Positions 35,822 through 45,187 are shown, counted from the stretch's first letter. The stretch is DNA of 61,623 nt from an uncultured Bacillota bacterium (GCA_949291945.1 CASEXH010000025.1:1-61623), one strand, 5' to 3'. The notes: a model not told the origin generated them from the letters alone. Translations and numbers: made by a program.

Positions 35822-36886
35822 TCAATTTTTCACAGAAAACTTATATACCGTAGTGGTATCATATTTGTCTCCTGCTTTCAAAACCGAGCTTTCAAAACTG
35901 TTCTGATTGCAGGCATCAGGATAATACTGGGTTTCCATGCAGAAGCCGCTGCGTTTTTCATAAATACAGCCGTTTTTTCCTTTTTCATTATCAATAAAAT
36001 TACCGATATAAAACTGCATGCCGGGAAGATCTGTATATACTTCCATAACAATGCCGCTTTCCTCATATTCGGCAGCGGCGGCTTTTCTCATAGAGCCCTT
36101 CTTTCTGGTGAGCGCATAATTATGGTCGTATCCGCCTCCGAATTTCAGCTGTTCAAAATCCGCCTCCAGATCCTGTCCGATCTTCTTCAGCTCCTGGAAA
36201 TCCATAGGCGTTCCGGCTACCGGAGCGATCTCCCCTGTAGGAATGGCCTCTGAATCAGATACGGGCGTATATTCCGGCGCCAGAATCTGTACTTTATGAT
36301 CCAGCAGAGCCTCTCTTCCACCATCATGTCCGGCCAGGTTAAAGTAGGAATGATTGGTCATATTTACAATCGTGTCCTGATCTGCGGTTCCCTCATAATG
36401 GATCTGGATCTCATTGTCCTCTGTCAGGGTATAAGTAACCTGAACAGTAAGGTTTCCCGGAAATCCCTGATCCATATCCGGGCTGTACAGACCAAAAGAC
36501 ACTGCATTTTTCTCCTGATCTATCTTTTTTACTTCCCATACTCTGGTACGGTACCAGTCCGGTCCGCTGTGAAGATTATTTTTGTTATCATTCACAGCCA
36601 GCTGATATTCTTTTCCGTTTAAAGTGAATCTGGCTCCTCCGATACGGTTTCCATTTCTTCCGATCACAGCGCCAAAATGGCAGGAATTGTCATAATACCC
36701 CTCAACATGGTCATAGCCTAAAGCCACATCTCTCAGCTTACCGTTCTTATCCGGCACAAGAATTTTCACCAGTGTGGCGCCGAAATCGCTGACTGCAATG
36801 GTCATCCCCGCCTCATTTGAGATCTCATACAAAAAAACATCCTGGTTGTCCAGGCCTTTCCCAAACGGTTCTTTCTTAATCCCCAT
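35822..36886 (-). CDS. galM: Aldose 1-epimerase (mutarotase)
   Basis: A 354-aa cytoplasmic enzyme interconverting alpha and beta aldoses. Visible are the GRNGNRI loop, NNLHSGPDWYR, the catalytic His in MTNHSYFNLAGH and the general-base Glu region in GFCMETQYYPDACNQ. Length is normal. It is monocistronic and follows the 6S RNA gene on the same strand. Confidence 0.94.
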   Translation of the reverse strand: MGIKKEPFGKGLDNQDVFLYEISNEAGMTIAVSDFGATLVKILVPDKNGKLRDVALGYDHVEGYYDNSCHFGAVIGRNGNRIGGARFTLNGKEYQLAVNDNKNNLHSGPDWYRTRVWEVKKIDQEKNAVSFGLYSPDMDQGFPGNLTVQVTYTLTEDNEIQIHYEGTADQDTIVNMTNHSYFNLAGHDGGREALLDHKVQILAPEYTPVSDSEAIPTGEIAPVAGTPMDFQELKKIGQDLEADFEQLKFGGGYDHNYALTRKKGSMRKAAAAEYEESGIVMEVYTDLPGMQFYIGNFIDNEKGKNGCIYEKRSGFCMETQYYPDACNQNSFESSVLKAGDKYDTTTVYKFSVKN

Positions 36887-36912
36887 AATATGTATTTCTC
36901 CTTTTCATAATT

Positions 36913-36934
36913 CAAGACCCCCGTATGGGAGTCT
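36913..36934 (-). terminator. Hairpin between 6S RNA and galM
   Basis: AAGACTCCC and a GGGGGTCTT partner form a short stem on the minus strand with only a weak T tail. It may end the 6S precursor or lie in the galM leader. Confidence 0.45.
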
Positions 36935-36951
36935 TCTCTCATCTGATAATA

Positions 36952-37138
36952 GAAAAGTCCCAAAGTGCCGTTTCCCATCTTCTGACTCCTAGCCTAAGCC
37001 AGGTGGGCAACCGCAACCGGTGCGCTGTCTTCCGCTGCATAATGACGGCCTGACATTGAAACCGGCGATGTAGGAATCCCGTTTAAAGTAATGTAGGTTC
37101 AAAATTAATGGGAGCGTCGAACACCCCAGGACTTTTTC
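36952..37138 (-). ncRNA. ssrS: 6S RNA
   Basis: About 185 nt. The ends pair as AAAGTCC...GGGACTTT, continuing through GTG/CAC-type and CCCAT/ATGGG blocks, which encloses a large open central bubble, the shape that mimics an open promoter and traps sigma70 RNA polymerase. The segment TTGAACCTAC...TTTAAACGGGATTCCTACAT read on the minus strand matches what I remember of clostridial 6S RNAs. A consensus promoter starts it, and no protein frame is convincing across it. 6S RNA dampens sigma70 transcription in stationary phase. Confidence 0.8.
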
Positions 37139-37146
37139 TTATTTTT

Positions 37147-37175
37147 ATTATACTCTAGTATATGGATTATTTCAA
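37147..37175 (-). promoter_or_regulatory. Promoter of 6S RNA
   Basis: Minus-strand TTGAAA (37175-37170), 17-nt spacer, perfect TATAAT (37152-37147), about 10 nt before the predicted RNA 5' end. Confidence 0.82.
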
Positions 37176-37226
37176 CAAAAATGCATCTGCCCTTCAGGGA
37201 AATTTTACCTGCATTTTACCTCTGTC

Positions 37227-38006
37227 TTATACTTCTGCTTTTTCCTGTACATAATCCAGACAGATCCTGCGCACTTCCTCCATCGCTTCTCTGGTACTTT
37301 GTCCATGATAATCCATCCGGTCAATGCAGCGGTTTATGTAATCATGTCCCTGGATAAATCGGAAACTGGAAGGAAAATTCAGATCAAAGATAAAAGCCAG
37401 ATAGGAGACCCACATATCCAGATGTGTCTTTCTCTCTTCCCTCCGCACACATCTGTGGTCTCTTACCGCCTGAAGGACATTTTCCGAAACTTTTTCCTTC
37501 TGGATAGTTTCCTTTGGAAGATCAAAATGGGCTTCCAGACTGTCCACAGACTTCACCCGGTAGTTATCCAGTTTATCTGCATCTCTGATAATCTTACAGT
37601 GAAGGAGGATCTTGGAATCTCTGATTTCAGGAAGGCTATACATAGAATGAAAGGCAATGGCCTGACGGATCATCTCATCATATTCTCTACATGAAATAAA
37701 ATCTTTGATCTTTCCTTCTTCAAAAAGAAGTTTCACACCGAATCCGGCATGATCGAAACGATTGTCATCATAGCTGTTATATGCCTTCAGCTGTTCAAAT
37801 CTTCCGATGTCGTGGAGAAGAGCGATCAGAAGAGCCAGATCCTTATCCTCAGGATCCAGCGCTTCTCTGGTGCAGATATAGTCTGCCGCCTTTACCACTC
37901 CATAAGTATGGACTTTCTTTAAAAGGATCTTGGGATTTTCCAGATCAAAGTCCATAAGATACTTATCAAATTCCTTTTTTGCATGCTCAATATCAATCTG
38001 CGCCAT
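37227..38006 (-). CDS. HD-domain phosphohydrolase
   Basis: A 259-aa protein with an HD metal site: His33, HDIGRFEQ (His65-Asp66) and a distal Asp in RDADKLDNYRV. HD proteins hydrolyse phosphate esters, often of nucleotides; the substrate is not visible. It starts 13 nt after thrC on the same strand with a weak GAGG site, so it is probably co-transcribed. Confidence 0.88.
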   Translation of the reverse strand: MAQIDIEHAKKEFDKYLMDFDLENPKILLKKVHTYGVVKAADYICTREALDPEDKDLALLIALLHDIGRFEQLKAYNSYDDNRFDHAGFGVKLLFEEGKIKDFISCREYDEMIRQAIAFHSMYSLPEIRDSKILLHCKIIRDADKLDNYRVKSVDSLEAHFDLPKETIQKEKVSENVLQAVRDHRCVRREERKTHLDMWVSYLAFIFDLNFPSSFRFIQGHDYINRCIDRMDYHGQSTREAMEEVRRICLDYVQEKAEV

Positions 38007-38019
38007 TTATATGCCTCTA

Positions 38020-39510
38020 TTACTGAATTTTTAATATTTTCTTTACTACCTGAGGCATATCTGCCGCCTCTGCCACTGTATTATGACGGACAGGGGCTGT
38101 GCGGATTTCTTCAATGGCTTTAGGGATCTTTACTCCGGAAAGCTTTTCCAGCTCCTCTGCCAGGGTAAAATCGTCCATATCCCCATATTTGGGATCAATG
38201 GCCGTTAAAACGCTTCTGGTAAACTTATAAGGACTTGCCGTGGAAGCGATCACTGCCGGTTTTTCGTCGCCGGTCTCTACCAGGTATTTCTCATAAACCT
38301 CTGCTGCCACAGCCGTATGAGTATCCAGCACATACTGATTTTCCTCATAGAATTTCCGGATAGTACGGGCAGTCTCTTCCTCTGTGGCATAGTTTCCGTA
38401 GAATTCCTTTAATCCATCTTCCATCTCAGGAGTGATATGGTAGGTTCCTGTCTTTGTCAGCTCTCCCATCAGTTCCCGGTTTTTTTCACTATCCTCTCCT
38501 GCCACCCGGTAGATCAGTCTTTCCAGGTTGCTGGAGATCAGGATATCCATAGACGGTGAGGAAGTGAGGATAAATTCCCGGTTCCTGTCATAACAGCCTG
38601 TACGGAAGAAATCATACAGAACCTTATTCTCGTTAGACGCACAAATGAACTTTCCATAGGGAATTCCCATCTGCTTGGCATAATACGCAGCCAGGATGTT
38701 GCCAAAATTGCCCGTAGGCACAACTGCATTGATCTCCTGGCCATTTTGGATCTCTCCTCTTTCCATCAGCTTCACATAAGCATAAACATAATACGCAACC
38801 TGAGGAACCAGACGACCGATGTTAATAGAATTTGCAGAAGAGAACTGGTAGCCGGCCTGATCCAGTTCTTTGGCCAGCTCATGGTCATTAAACATTTTCT
38901 TTACGCCGGTCTGGGCATCGTCAAAGTTACCTGTGATCCCCACCACATAGGTGTTCTCCCCTTTCTGGGTAACCATCTGCTTTTCCTGCACAGGGCTTAC
39001 TCCGTTCTTGGGATAAAATACAATGATCTTTGTCCCCGGCACATCTGCAAAGCCGGCCATAGCGGCTTTTCCTGTGTCTCCGGAAGTAGCTGTGAGAATC
39101 ACAATGTCATTTTTTACCTGATTTTTCTTTGCTGCTGTAGTCAGCAGGTGGGGCAGGATAGACAGAGCCATATCCTTAAAAGCAATCGTCGGGCCATGGA
39201 AAAGTTCCATGATATAAGCATTTCCCTTTTTCACCAGAGGAACGATCTCCTCTGTATCAAATTTGCTGTCATAGGCCTTCTCAATGCAGGCTTTCAGCTC
39301 TTCCTCTGTAAAGTCTGTCAGGAAACGGCTCATGACCTCATAAGCAATCTCCTGATAGTTCATTTTTGAAAGGGTTTCCGGATCCACATCTAATTTCGGT
39401 ATGCTGTCCGGTACGAATAGTCCTCCGTCATCAGACAGTCCTTTCAGAATCGCCTGGGATGCTGTAATCTTGTCTCCTGTTCCTCTTGTACTCTTATATA
39501 ATACCTGCAT
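38020..39510 (-). CDS. thrC: Threonine synthase
   Basis: A 496-aa PLP enzyme converting O-phosphohomoserine to threonine. The N-terminal YKSTRGTGDKIT, the Lys-bearing HGPTIAFKDMAL (PLP Schiff base), TATSGDTGKAAMAGF phosphate loop and PTGNFGNILAAYYAK are all present. The long (class II) form fits the length. It is followed by the HD gene and preceded by a SleB-like gene 15 nt upstream. Confidence 0.96.
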   Translation of the reverse strand: MQVLYKSTRGTGDKITASQAILKGLSDDGGLFVPDSIPKLDVDPETLSKMNYQEIAYEVMSRFLTDFTEEELKACIEKAYDSKFDTEEIVPLVKKGNAYIMELFHGPTIAFKDMALSILPHLLTTAAKKNQVKNDIVILTATSGDTGKAAMAGFADVPGTKIIVFYPKNGVSPVQEKQMVTQKGENTYVVGITGNFDDAQTGVKKMFNDHELAKELDQAGYQFSSANSINIGRLVPQVAYYVYAYVKLMERGEIQNGQEINAVVPTGNFGNILAAYYAKQMGIPYGKFICASNENKVLYDFFRTGCYDRNREFILTSSPSMDILISSNLERLIYRVAGEDSEKNRELMGELTKTGTYHITPEMEDGLKEFYGNYATEEETARTIRKFYEENQYVLDTHTAVAAEVYEKYLVETGDEKPAVIASTASPYKFTRSVLTAIDPKYGDMDDFTLAEELEKLSGVKIPKAIEEIRTAPVRHNTVAEAADMPQVVKKILKIQ

Positions 39511-39525
39511 TTTTATATCCTTTCT

Positions 39526-40377
39526 TCAGGGGTATGTGTAAAACGCATGAACCCCATGTTTAAATAAAAATTTCAAATCACTTTTAAACCACTTTACATT
39601 ATCCTGGTCCGCTGTAGACTCCTCCACAAAGTATAGGGCTCCTTTGGAGTAATCTTCTCCGTCAATAGCCCGGTTTACAGCCTCTCTGGTCTCTTCGGAC
39701 ACCGTAACTGTATGGATCCTGCCGTCTGCAGTAGGAGAAAACTGGGGGCTTCCCGCCACATTCTGCCATACCACTTCTGTCACTGTAGAAGGAAATTCCG
39801 GATGTTCGATCCGGTTAAAGATCACATTCGCCACCAGGATCTTTCCTATGTCGTCTTCTCCTCCGGCTTCCGCCTCTACGATCTTCAACAGGGTTTCATA
39901 GTCCTCATCAGACATGGTCAGATGGTTTTCTGACATACCAATAGATTCATCTTTCAGCCGTTCCAGATTTTCGGATCCTTTCTCGGCAAAATCCAGATGA
40001 GAATCCAGCTCCCGTCTGCCGATCCGCTGTCCTACCAGGACCACCTCGAAGGAGGTTCCTACCTTAGTCACCTCCGACTGGGCTTCATCGCCTGCCAAAA
40101 CGCCCTGGATAATAGAACCCAGACCGTAGATCTCCTCATCTTCTGTGTCGCCGTCCTCTTTTTGTTCTTCTTTCTGCTTGGGTATTTCTTCTTTATTTTT
40201 CCCCTGGGCATGAACACTATTGCAGGAAAAGGATACAGCCGCCACAGCAATGGCTCCCACTACAAAAACAGCTTTATCCCGCCTGCTTTTCTTGGATATT
40301 TTCCGTCTCCCTGCCCATTCTGATACACGTTCCATCAGGCAGCGAATACCGGCTAAAATTGTACAAATAATATTCAT
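39526..40377 (-). CDS. SleB-like cell wall hydrolase
   Basis: A 283-aa secreted or anchored protein. A basic N-terminus and hydrophobic segment (about 35-55) precede a charged linker (about 60-90), and the Hydrolase_2 (SleB/CwlJ) domain fills the C-terminal 120 residues, with EAEAGGEDDIGKILVANVIFNRI and FSPTADGRI. Such enzymes cut cortex or wall peptidoglycan, in germination or growth. AAGGAAA precedes the ATG. It is 15 nt from thrC, so they may share a transcript. Confidence 0.87.
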   Translation of the reverse strand: MNIICTILAGIRCLMERVSEWAGRRKISKKSRRDKAVFVVGAIAVAAVSFSCNSVHAQGKNKEEIPKQKEEQKEDGDTEDEEIYGLGSIIQGVLAGDEAQSEVTKVGTSFEVVLVGQRIGRRELDSHLDFAEKGSENLERLKDESIGMSENHLTMSDEDYETLLKIVEAEAGGEDDIGKILVANVIFNRIEHPEFPSTVTEVVWQNVAGSPQFSPTADGRIHTVTVSEETREAVNRAIDGEDYSKGALYFVEESTADQDNVKWFKSDLKFLFKHGVHAFYTYP

Positions 40378-40534
40378 ACTCTTTTTTCCTTTTGTTTTTC
40401 TGTTGTCGCAATATCTCTAATTGAAGAAAATTATACGTTACTCCCTGTAGCTGCGTCAAGCAGAAAGTAAGCTTTTTAGATATTATACACAATTTTTCCT
40501 ATTGTTTTTTGTATTAAATTGACAATAAAAATCA

Positions 40535-40590
40535 AAACCCCTTCCGGACCCAGGATGTCAGCACTGTTCCCGGATCAGGAAAGGATTCTG
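40535..40590 (-). terminator. Possible leuA terminator
   Basis: A CCTTTCCTGATCCGGG stretch can pair with CCTGGGTCCGGAAGG downstream on the minus strand, followed by GGTTTTGATTTTT. The stem is imperfect. Confidence 0.45.
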
Positions 40591-40601
40591 TTATCTTATA
40601 C

Positions 40602-42257
40602 TTATCTGTTGTTAATAGCCGTTACCAGTGCATCAATAGATGCCCGGATAATATCCGGATCTACTCCTGCACCCCAGGCCAGACTTCCGTCAGGCTTGCG
40701 GATTCCCACATAGGCAATAGCCTTTGAACTGGAACTCTGCTCCAGAGCATGTTCCTGATAGGTTACCAGGTCATACTGAAAATCATAGGCTTTCTTCAGG
40801 GCATTGCTCACTGCGTTAAGACGGCCGTTTCCGGCAGCCTCTGTGGTGATGGATCTTCCGTTAAACTCTGAAGTCACCTGGGTTGTAATACCTCCGTCTT
40901 TCTGCTGGAAATGCACCTCTGTGATATCCAGAGGAGATTTTACATTCTCAAAAGTCTTCTTAAACAGTTCAAAGATTTCCTCAGGTTTCAGTTCCTTCTG
41001 CGTATGATCAGATACAGCCTTGGCGGTATAACCCATGGCTTCTCTCATCTTGGCAGGCAGGTTCAGACCGTACTTGGTCTCCAGAATATATCCTACGCCG
41101 CCCTTGCCGGACTGGCTGTTGATACGGATAACATCTGCATCATAGTTTCTTCCCAGGTCTTTAGGATCGATAGGCAGATATGGCACGGTCCAGTGGTCTG
41201 GCTTCTTCTCTTCCAGCCAGTGCATACCTTTTGCAATCGCATCCTGATGAGAACCGGAGAATGCGGCAAATACCAAAGCACCGCTGTATGGACTTCTTTC
41301 GTTGATCTTCATACCGGTAAATTCTTCATATTTCTCACTGATCTGGGTCATGTTGCTAAAATCCAGATTGGGCTCTACACCCTGGGAATACATATTCAGC
41401 GCCAGAGTAACAATATCTACATTTCCTGTTCTCTCTCCATTGCCGAAAAGAGTTCCCTCGATCCTGTCTGCTCCTGCCAGAAGCCCCATCTCCGCATCAG
41501 CCACACCGCAGCCTCTGTCATTGTGAGGATGAAGGGACACAACCACATTTTCTCTGTATTTCAGGTTCTTGCACATATATTCGATCTGGCTGGCGTACAC
41601 ATGAGGCATAGAGTGCTGCACAGTAACCGGAAGATTAATGATCGCTTTTTTATCTGCGGTAGGCTGCCATACATCTAATACAGCATTACATACCTCCAAA
41701 GCATACTCCGGCTCTGTTCCGGTAAAACTTTCCGGACTGTACTCAAAGCGATAATCCGCATTTGCCTCCTCTGTAAGCTGTTTCAGAAGAACTGCTCCAT
41801 CTACAGCGATTTTTTTAATCTCTTCTTTCGATTTTTTAAATACCTGCTCTCTCTGAGCCAGGGAAGTGGAATTATATACATGTACGATTACATTTTTTGC
41901 TCCCTTTACTGCCTCAAAGGTTTTCTTAATAATATGTTCTCTGGCCTGAGTCAGCACCTGAATCGTTACATCGTCAGGGATCAGGTTTTCTTCGATCAGG
42001 GTACGGAGGAACGTATATTCCGTTTCGGAAGCGGCAGGAAATCCCACCTCAATCTCTTTAAATCCGATCTTTACCAGCATTTTGAAGAACTCAATCTTCT
42101 GTTCCAGGTTCATAGGAATCACCAAAGCCTGGTTTCCGTCACGCAGGTCCACGCTGCACCAGATCGGCGCATGATCCACATAGTCTTTCTCAGCCCAGTC
42201 CATACATCTCACCGGGGGGAGAAAATACTGCCTTTTGTATTTGCTGCAATTTTTCAT
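40602..42257 (-). CDS. leuA: 2-Isopropylmalate synthase
   Basis: A 551-aa enzyme condensing acetyl-CoA with 2-ketoisovalerate, first step of leucine synthesis. It is the long LeuA type 2 form: WCSVDLRDGNQALV opens the TIM barrel, SLHPHNDRGCGVADAE and GNGERTGNVD bind metal and substrate, and the C-terminal third is the leucine-binding regulatory domain (EVHFQQKDGGITTQV, AYVGIRKPDG). GGGAGG precedes the ATG. It stands alone. Feedback by leucine is expected from the domain; no T-box was found in its short leader. Confidence 0.96.
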   Translation of the reverse strand: MKNCSKYKRQYFLPPVRCMDWAEKDYVDHAPIWCSVDLRDGNQALVIPMNLEQKIEFFKMLVKIGFKEIEVGFPAASETEYTFLRTLIEENLIPDDVTIQVLTQAREHIIKKTFEAVKGAKNVIVHVYNSTSLAQREQVFKKSKEEIKKIAVDGAVLLKQLTEEANADYRFEYSPESFTGTEPEYALEVCNAVLDVWQPTADKKAIINLPVTVQHSMPHVYASQIEYMCKNLKYRENVVVSLHPHNDRGCGVADAEMGLLAGADRIEGTLFGNGERTGNVDIVTLALNMYSQGVEPNLDFSNMTQISEKYEEFTGMKINERSPYSGALVFAAFSGSHQDAIAKGMHWLEEKKPDHWTVPYLPIDPKDLGRNYDADVIRINSQSGKGGVGYILETKYGLNLPAKMREAMGYTAKAVSDHTQKELKPEEIFELFKKTFENVKSPLDITEVHFQQKDGGITTQVTSEFNGRSITTEAAGNGRLNAVSNALKKAYDFQYDLVTYQEHALEQSSSSKAIAYVGIRKPDGSLAWGAGVDPDIIRASIDALVTAINNR

Positions 42258-42298
42258 TTTTCAATTCCTCCCATTCCGCTTTACAATAGCTTCTTATT

Positions 42299-42327
42299 AA
42301 CATAACATTTTCCGGTAAAAACGTCAA
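42299..42327 (-). promoter_or_regulatory. leuA promoter
   Basis: Minus-strand TTGACG (42327-42322), 17-nt spacer, TATGTT (42304-42299), about 42 nt before the start codon. Confidence 0.75.
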
Positions 42328-42360
42328 TTCTTTTATCCGAATTTATGTGGAGGAAATTAT

Positions 42361-43068
42361 TCAGTTTACCCTTGCTTTCCCAAGTCCCAGGGCTCCTGCC
42401 AGGTACAGGATGGCTCCCGCAAGCAGGCCGATCAGAAGCTGCAGGGCCATAGCTGTTTTCCAAATTCCTTCTGCCGTCTCATGAAACCAGGAGGTTTCTG
42501 TAAGCCTTGGAAATGCTGCTGCTAAGAGAATCCAGAGCAGAACCAGAATCCAGGGGCCTCTTGTCCTGAACCGGTGGACAAAAGCCCCTCCTGCACAAGA
42601 CAATCCGGTGATCAGCAGGGCATATACCGGCAGCCAGGGGAGAGATACATATCCCGAAAGGATCTTTATTGCCGCCTCCAGCTGTCTGGTCGCCTCAGAA
42701 CCTGAAAAAAGTCCATGAGAGATCACCATCTCCAGCTCCAGAAAAATTTTCAGCAGGATTACCATGGCCAGACTCTGCAGGAAGGTCACCACGCCGGAAG
42801 AAATGAGAAATTCTTTTCTGGTATGACAGAAACGCAGGAAAAAATCATATCCGTAAAATACATCTGTTCCAAATCCGATCACACACATGATCACGCCCCC
42901 AAAGACAGCCAGCATAGTTGCAAAGGGCAGGACTTCCGGAAGCTGGCCCCCGGCCTTCATAGCTCCGGAAAGCAGATTTCCAAAGATCCACATGATCCCG
43001 GTCATAAAAAGATAGAAGAGAAATTCCTTTTTTCTGATCTTCCAAATGGCTTTTACATTTTTCCACAT
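42361..43068 (-). CDS. ABC exporter membrane subunit (second)
   Basis: A 235-aa protein with about six hydrophobic helices and little soluble sequence, beginning MWKNVKAIWKIRKKE. The N-terminal charged leader followed by a WIFGNLLSGAMK helix is like ABC-2 or YtrC/YtrD-type permeases. The ATG at 43068 fits AGGAGG with 8-nt spacing; a GTG at 43077 is too close to it. It follows the other membrane subunit by 12 nt, and both follow the ATPase and GntR regulator. The substrate is unknown. Confidence 0.75.
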   Translation of the reverse strand: MWKNVKAIWKIRKKEFLFYLFMTGIMWIFGNLLSGAMKAGGQLPEVLPFATMLAVFGGVIMCVIGFGTDVFYGYDFFLRFCHTRKEFLISSGVVTFLQSLAMVILLKIFLELEMVISHGLFSGSEATRQLEAAIKILSGYVSLPWLPVYALLITGLSCAGGAFVHRFRTRGPWILVLLWILLAAAFPRLTETSWFHETAEGIWKTAMALQLLIGLLAGAILYLAGALGLGKARVN

Positions 43069-43080
43069 ACTAAGCACCTC

Positions 43081-43761
43081 CTACATGCGGACTTCCAGAT
43101 TTTTCAGAAGTTTCCAGGACAAATACCCCATAAGGCAGTAAACAGCTGCAAAAACTACCAGCCAGAGCAGTGGAGCTTCCTGTAAAAACCGGAAGGAAAT
43201 CTGTATCTCTACAAAATCCTTCCCATCTATGACCGCCATAGCATTATAGCCTACAAATCCTCCTATGGCGGCACAGGCAGTCACTATGGCGATCAATGCG
43301 ATCCACTGTTTTCTGGTCTTCAGATAGAGGATGGTCAGCAGCTCCTCCATTCCCTGTGTCAACATCAGCAGCACAAATCCCCAGAAAATCATGCCCAGAT
43401 CCCCCAGTGTCGCCAAAGGCCAGTTTCCAAACGCAATAGCTCCTCCGGAAATAAGGGCTATGAAAAGTGCACTGAGCAGCTTCACAACCTGCATATCCCA
43501 AAACACCTCTTTTCTGGTATATCCCATAAAGATCTTCAGTGGTTCATATACGCTATATCTGGAATAGATCATCAAGGTCAAGGTAGCCGCCGATACAAGG
43601 ATAAGGCTGCCTGGAAAAGAAGAACCCGCCAGTTCTCTCAGCCTTTCCAGATTCCACTGATAAGAACGGAAAAATTGCGCTGCACACAGGACCAGGACAA
43701 GACCTAATCCCACCCAGAGATCCTCCCATACAATCTTCAGGATTCTTTTTCCTCTCCTCAT
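43081..43761 (-). CDS. ABC exporter membrane subunit (first)
   Basis: A 226-aa protein with about six hydrophobic segments, starting MRRGKRILKI. The motif YTRKEVFWDM after the second helix resembles the cytoplasmic coupling segment of ABC-2 permeases and parallels HTRKEFLISS in the next gene, so the two are paralogous partners. The ATG at 43761 overlaps the region of the ATPase stop codon, indicating translational coupling. A longer frame to 43794 has no support. Confidence 0.75.
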   Translation of the reverse strand: MRRGKRILKIVWEDLWVGLGLVLVLCAAQFFRSYQWNLERLRELAGSSFPGSLILVSAATLTLMIYSRYSVYEPLKIFMGYTRKEVFWDMQVVKLLSALFIALISGGAIAFGNWPLATLGDLGMIFWGFVLLMLTQGMEELLTILYLKTRKQWIALIAIVTACAAIGGFVGYNAMAVIDGKDFVEIQISFRFLQEAPLLWLVVFAAVYCLMGYLSWKLLKNLEVRM

Positions 43762-43762
43762 A

Positions 43763-44644
43763 TCATCCGTCCTCCCCGTCACACAATGCCACAAATACCT
43801 TCTGCAGGTTCATAGGCTGGAGGGTAATCCCTTCTGTCTGTTCCAGGGTTTCTCCCTCTTTCAGCCTTACCATTACACTTTTGCTTCTTCCCAGAGTCTC
43901 CTGGTGATGGATTTCTTTTCCTTTTACCGCCCGGTCTACTTCCTCTGCTCTTCCGCTGACATAAACACTGTGTTCCAGCAGTTCCTGAGTATTTTCTTTT
44001 AAGAGGATCTTCCCCTGGTGAAGGAAGATCACTTCCTCGAACAGATCCGCCGCTTCCTCGATAATGTGAGTGGAGATCACAAAAGTCCTTCCGCTTTCTG
44101 TAAATTCTTCCAGCAAAAGCCGGTAGAACTGTTCCCTTGCTACCACGTCCAGACCGGAGACCGGCTCATCCAGAAAAGTAAAATCCGCCTTGCTGGCCAG
44201 GGCCAGTACAATGGAAAGCATGGACAGCATACCTTTGGACAGCTTTAAAGTTTTTTTCTTTTTGTCCAGGTGAAAGAAATCCACTAATTCCTCCGCCATT
44301 TTCTTATCCCATTTGGGCAGGTAGGCCTCTGCCATTTCCAGATAGTCTTTCACTTTCAGCCCGCTGGAATCGATTCCCCCATTGGGGCTGATCTCTCTGG
44401 AAAAGAAAATATGCCGAAGAGCTTCCGGATTTTCCCATACCTGTTTTTCTCCCAGATAAATTTCTCCGGAAGTAGCCGGATTCTGTGCAGACAAAATAGA
44501 GAGCAATGTGGTCTTTCCTGCGCCGTTTCTTCCGATCAGGCCGTAAATCTTTCCCGGCTCCAAAGTCAGGTCTATGTTGTGGAGTACCTCCTGCTTCCCG
44601 TATTTCTTCACGATTCCTCTGGATCTTAAAATTCTTTCATTCAT
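43763..44644 (-). CDS. ABC transporter ATP-binding protein (GntR-linked)
   Basis: A 293-aa ATPase with Walker A GRNGAGKT (38-45), a signature LSKGM, Walker B TFLDEP with a following VSGLD, and a switch His in STHIIEEA. The C-terminal 70 residues are the extra domain seen in BcrA/YtrB-like exporters. It powers the two membrane proteins encoded downstream. Its ATG overlaps the end of the GntR gene by 8 nt, so regulator and pump form one coupled operon, which suggests export of an antimicrobial or response to envelope stress. Confidence 0.9.
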   Translation of the reverse strand: MNERILRSRGIVKKYGKQEVLHNIDLTLEPGKIYGLIGRNGAGKTTLLSILSAQNPATSGEIYLGEKQVWENPEALRHIFFSREISPNGGIDSSGLKVKDYLEMAEAYLPKWDKKMAEELVDFFHLDKKKKTLKLSKGMLSMLSIVLALASKADFTFLDEPVSGLDVVAREQFYRLLLEEFTESGRTFVISTHIIEEAADLFEEVIFLHQGKILLKENTQELLEHSVYVSGRAEEVDRAVKGKEIHHQETLGRSKSVMVRLKEGETLEQTEGITLQPMNLQKVFVALCDGEDG

Positions 44645-45017
44645 GTTCCTTCCCTCCCTGCTCCCATGCGATCATCTCGATCAGTTCCTCTTTGCTGATC
44701 CCCAGATTTGCCGCTTCTGTAAGCATGCCTTTCACATAATTTTCAAAAAAATGCTCCCGCCGTTTCTTCCGGATTGCCTCCTTGGCGCCTGACGCTACAA
44801 ACATACCGATTCCCCTTTTCTTATACAAAATACCTTCATCTACTAAAAGATTCACGCCCTTGGCCGCTGTAGCCGGATTGATGGCATAAAGCTTCGCCAG
44901 CTCATTGGTACTGGGCACCCTTTCCTCTTCCAGGAGAATATCCCTCAGGATATCCTGCTCGATCATTTCCTTGATCTGAAGATATATGGATTTCTCCTGA
45001 TTCAAAAGCTCCTGCAA
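44637..45017 (-). CDS. GntR-family regulator, YtrA type
   Basis: A 126-aa repressor: an N-terminal winged HTH (IYLQIKEMIEQDILRD...RVPSTNELAKLYAINPATAAKGVNLL) and a short helical tail, the layout of the YtrA subfamily. Such regulators usually repress their own ABC operon until cell-wall-active compounds appear. It is first in the operon with the ABC genes. Palindromic and tandem repeats lie between its promoter and start. Confidence 0.92.
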   Translation of the reverse strand: MQELLNQEKSIYLQIKEMIEQDILRDILLEEERVPSTNELAKLYAINPATAAKGVNLLVDEGILYKKRGIGMFVASGAKEAIRKKRREHFFENYVKGMLTEAANLGISKEELIEMIAWEQGGKEHE

Positions 45018-45102
45018 GATTTCTCACTTCCTTTCTGCTGTTCTGTTTTATCTTTCCACTGGTTTCCTTTTTCAAGATCCTGCCTGCATTTTTTACATGT
45101 CC

Positions 45103-45187
45103 ATGTTCATTGTTTACATGATGTTTATTGCTTACATGGTTCATTACTTGTGTAATTAACCATATCACTAAGTATGTAAAAAGTCAA
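45103..45187 (-). promoter_or_regulatory. Promoter and operators of the GntR-ABC operon
   Basis: Minus-strand TTGACT (45187-45182), 17-nt spacer, TATGGT (45164-45159). A 10-4-10 inverted repeat (GGTTCATTAC/GTAATTAACC, 45138-45161) overlaps the -10 box and start point. Two tandem 18-bp copies (ATGTTCATTGTTTACATG at 45103 and ATGTTTATTGCTTACATG at 45121) adjoin it. The layout suggests repression by the GntR protein itself. Confidence 0.72.

Noticed and set aside
34101..35906. Plus-strand frames opposite YihY and SpoIID genes
   Set aside because: Shadow frames of the minus-strand genes with no start signals or recognisable domains.
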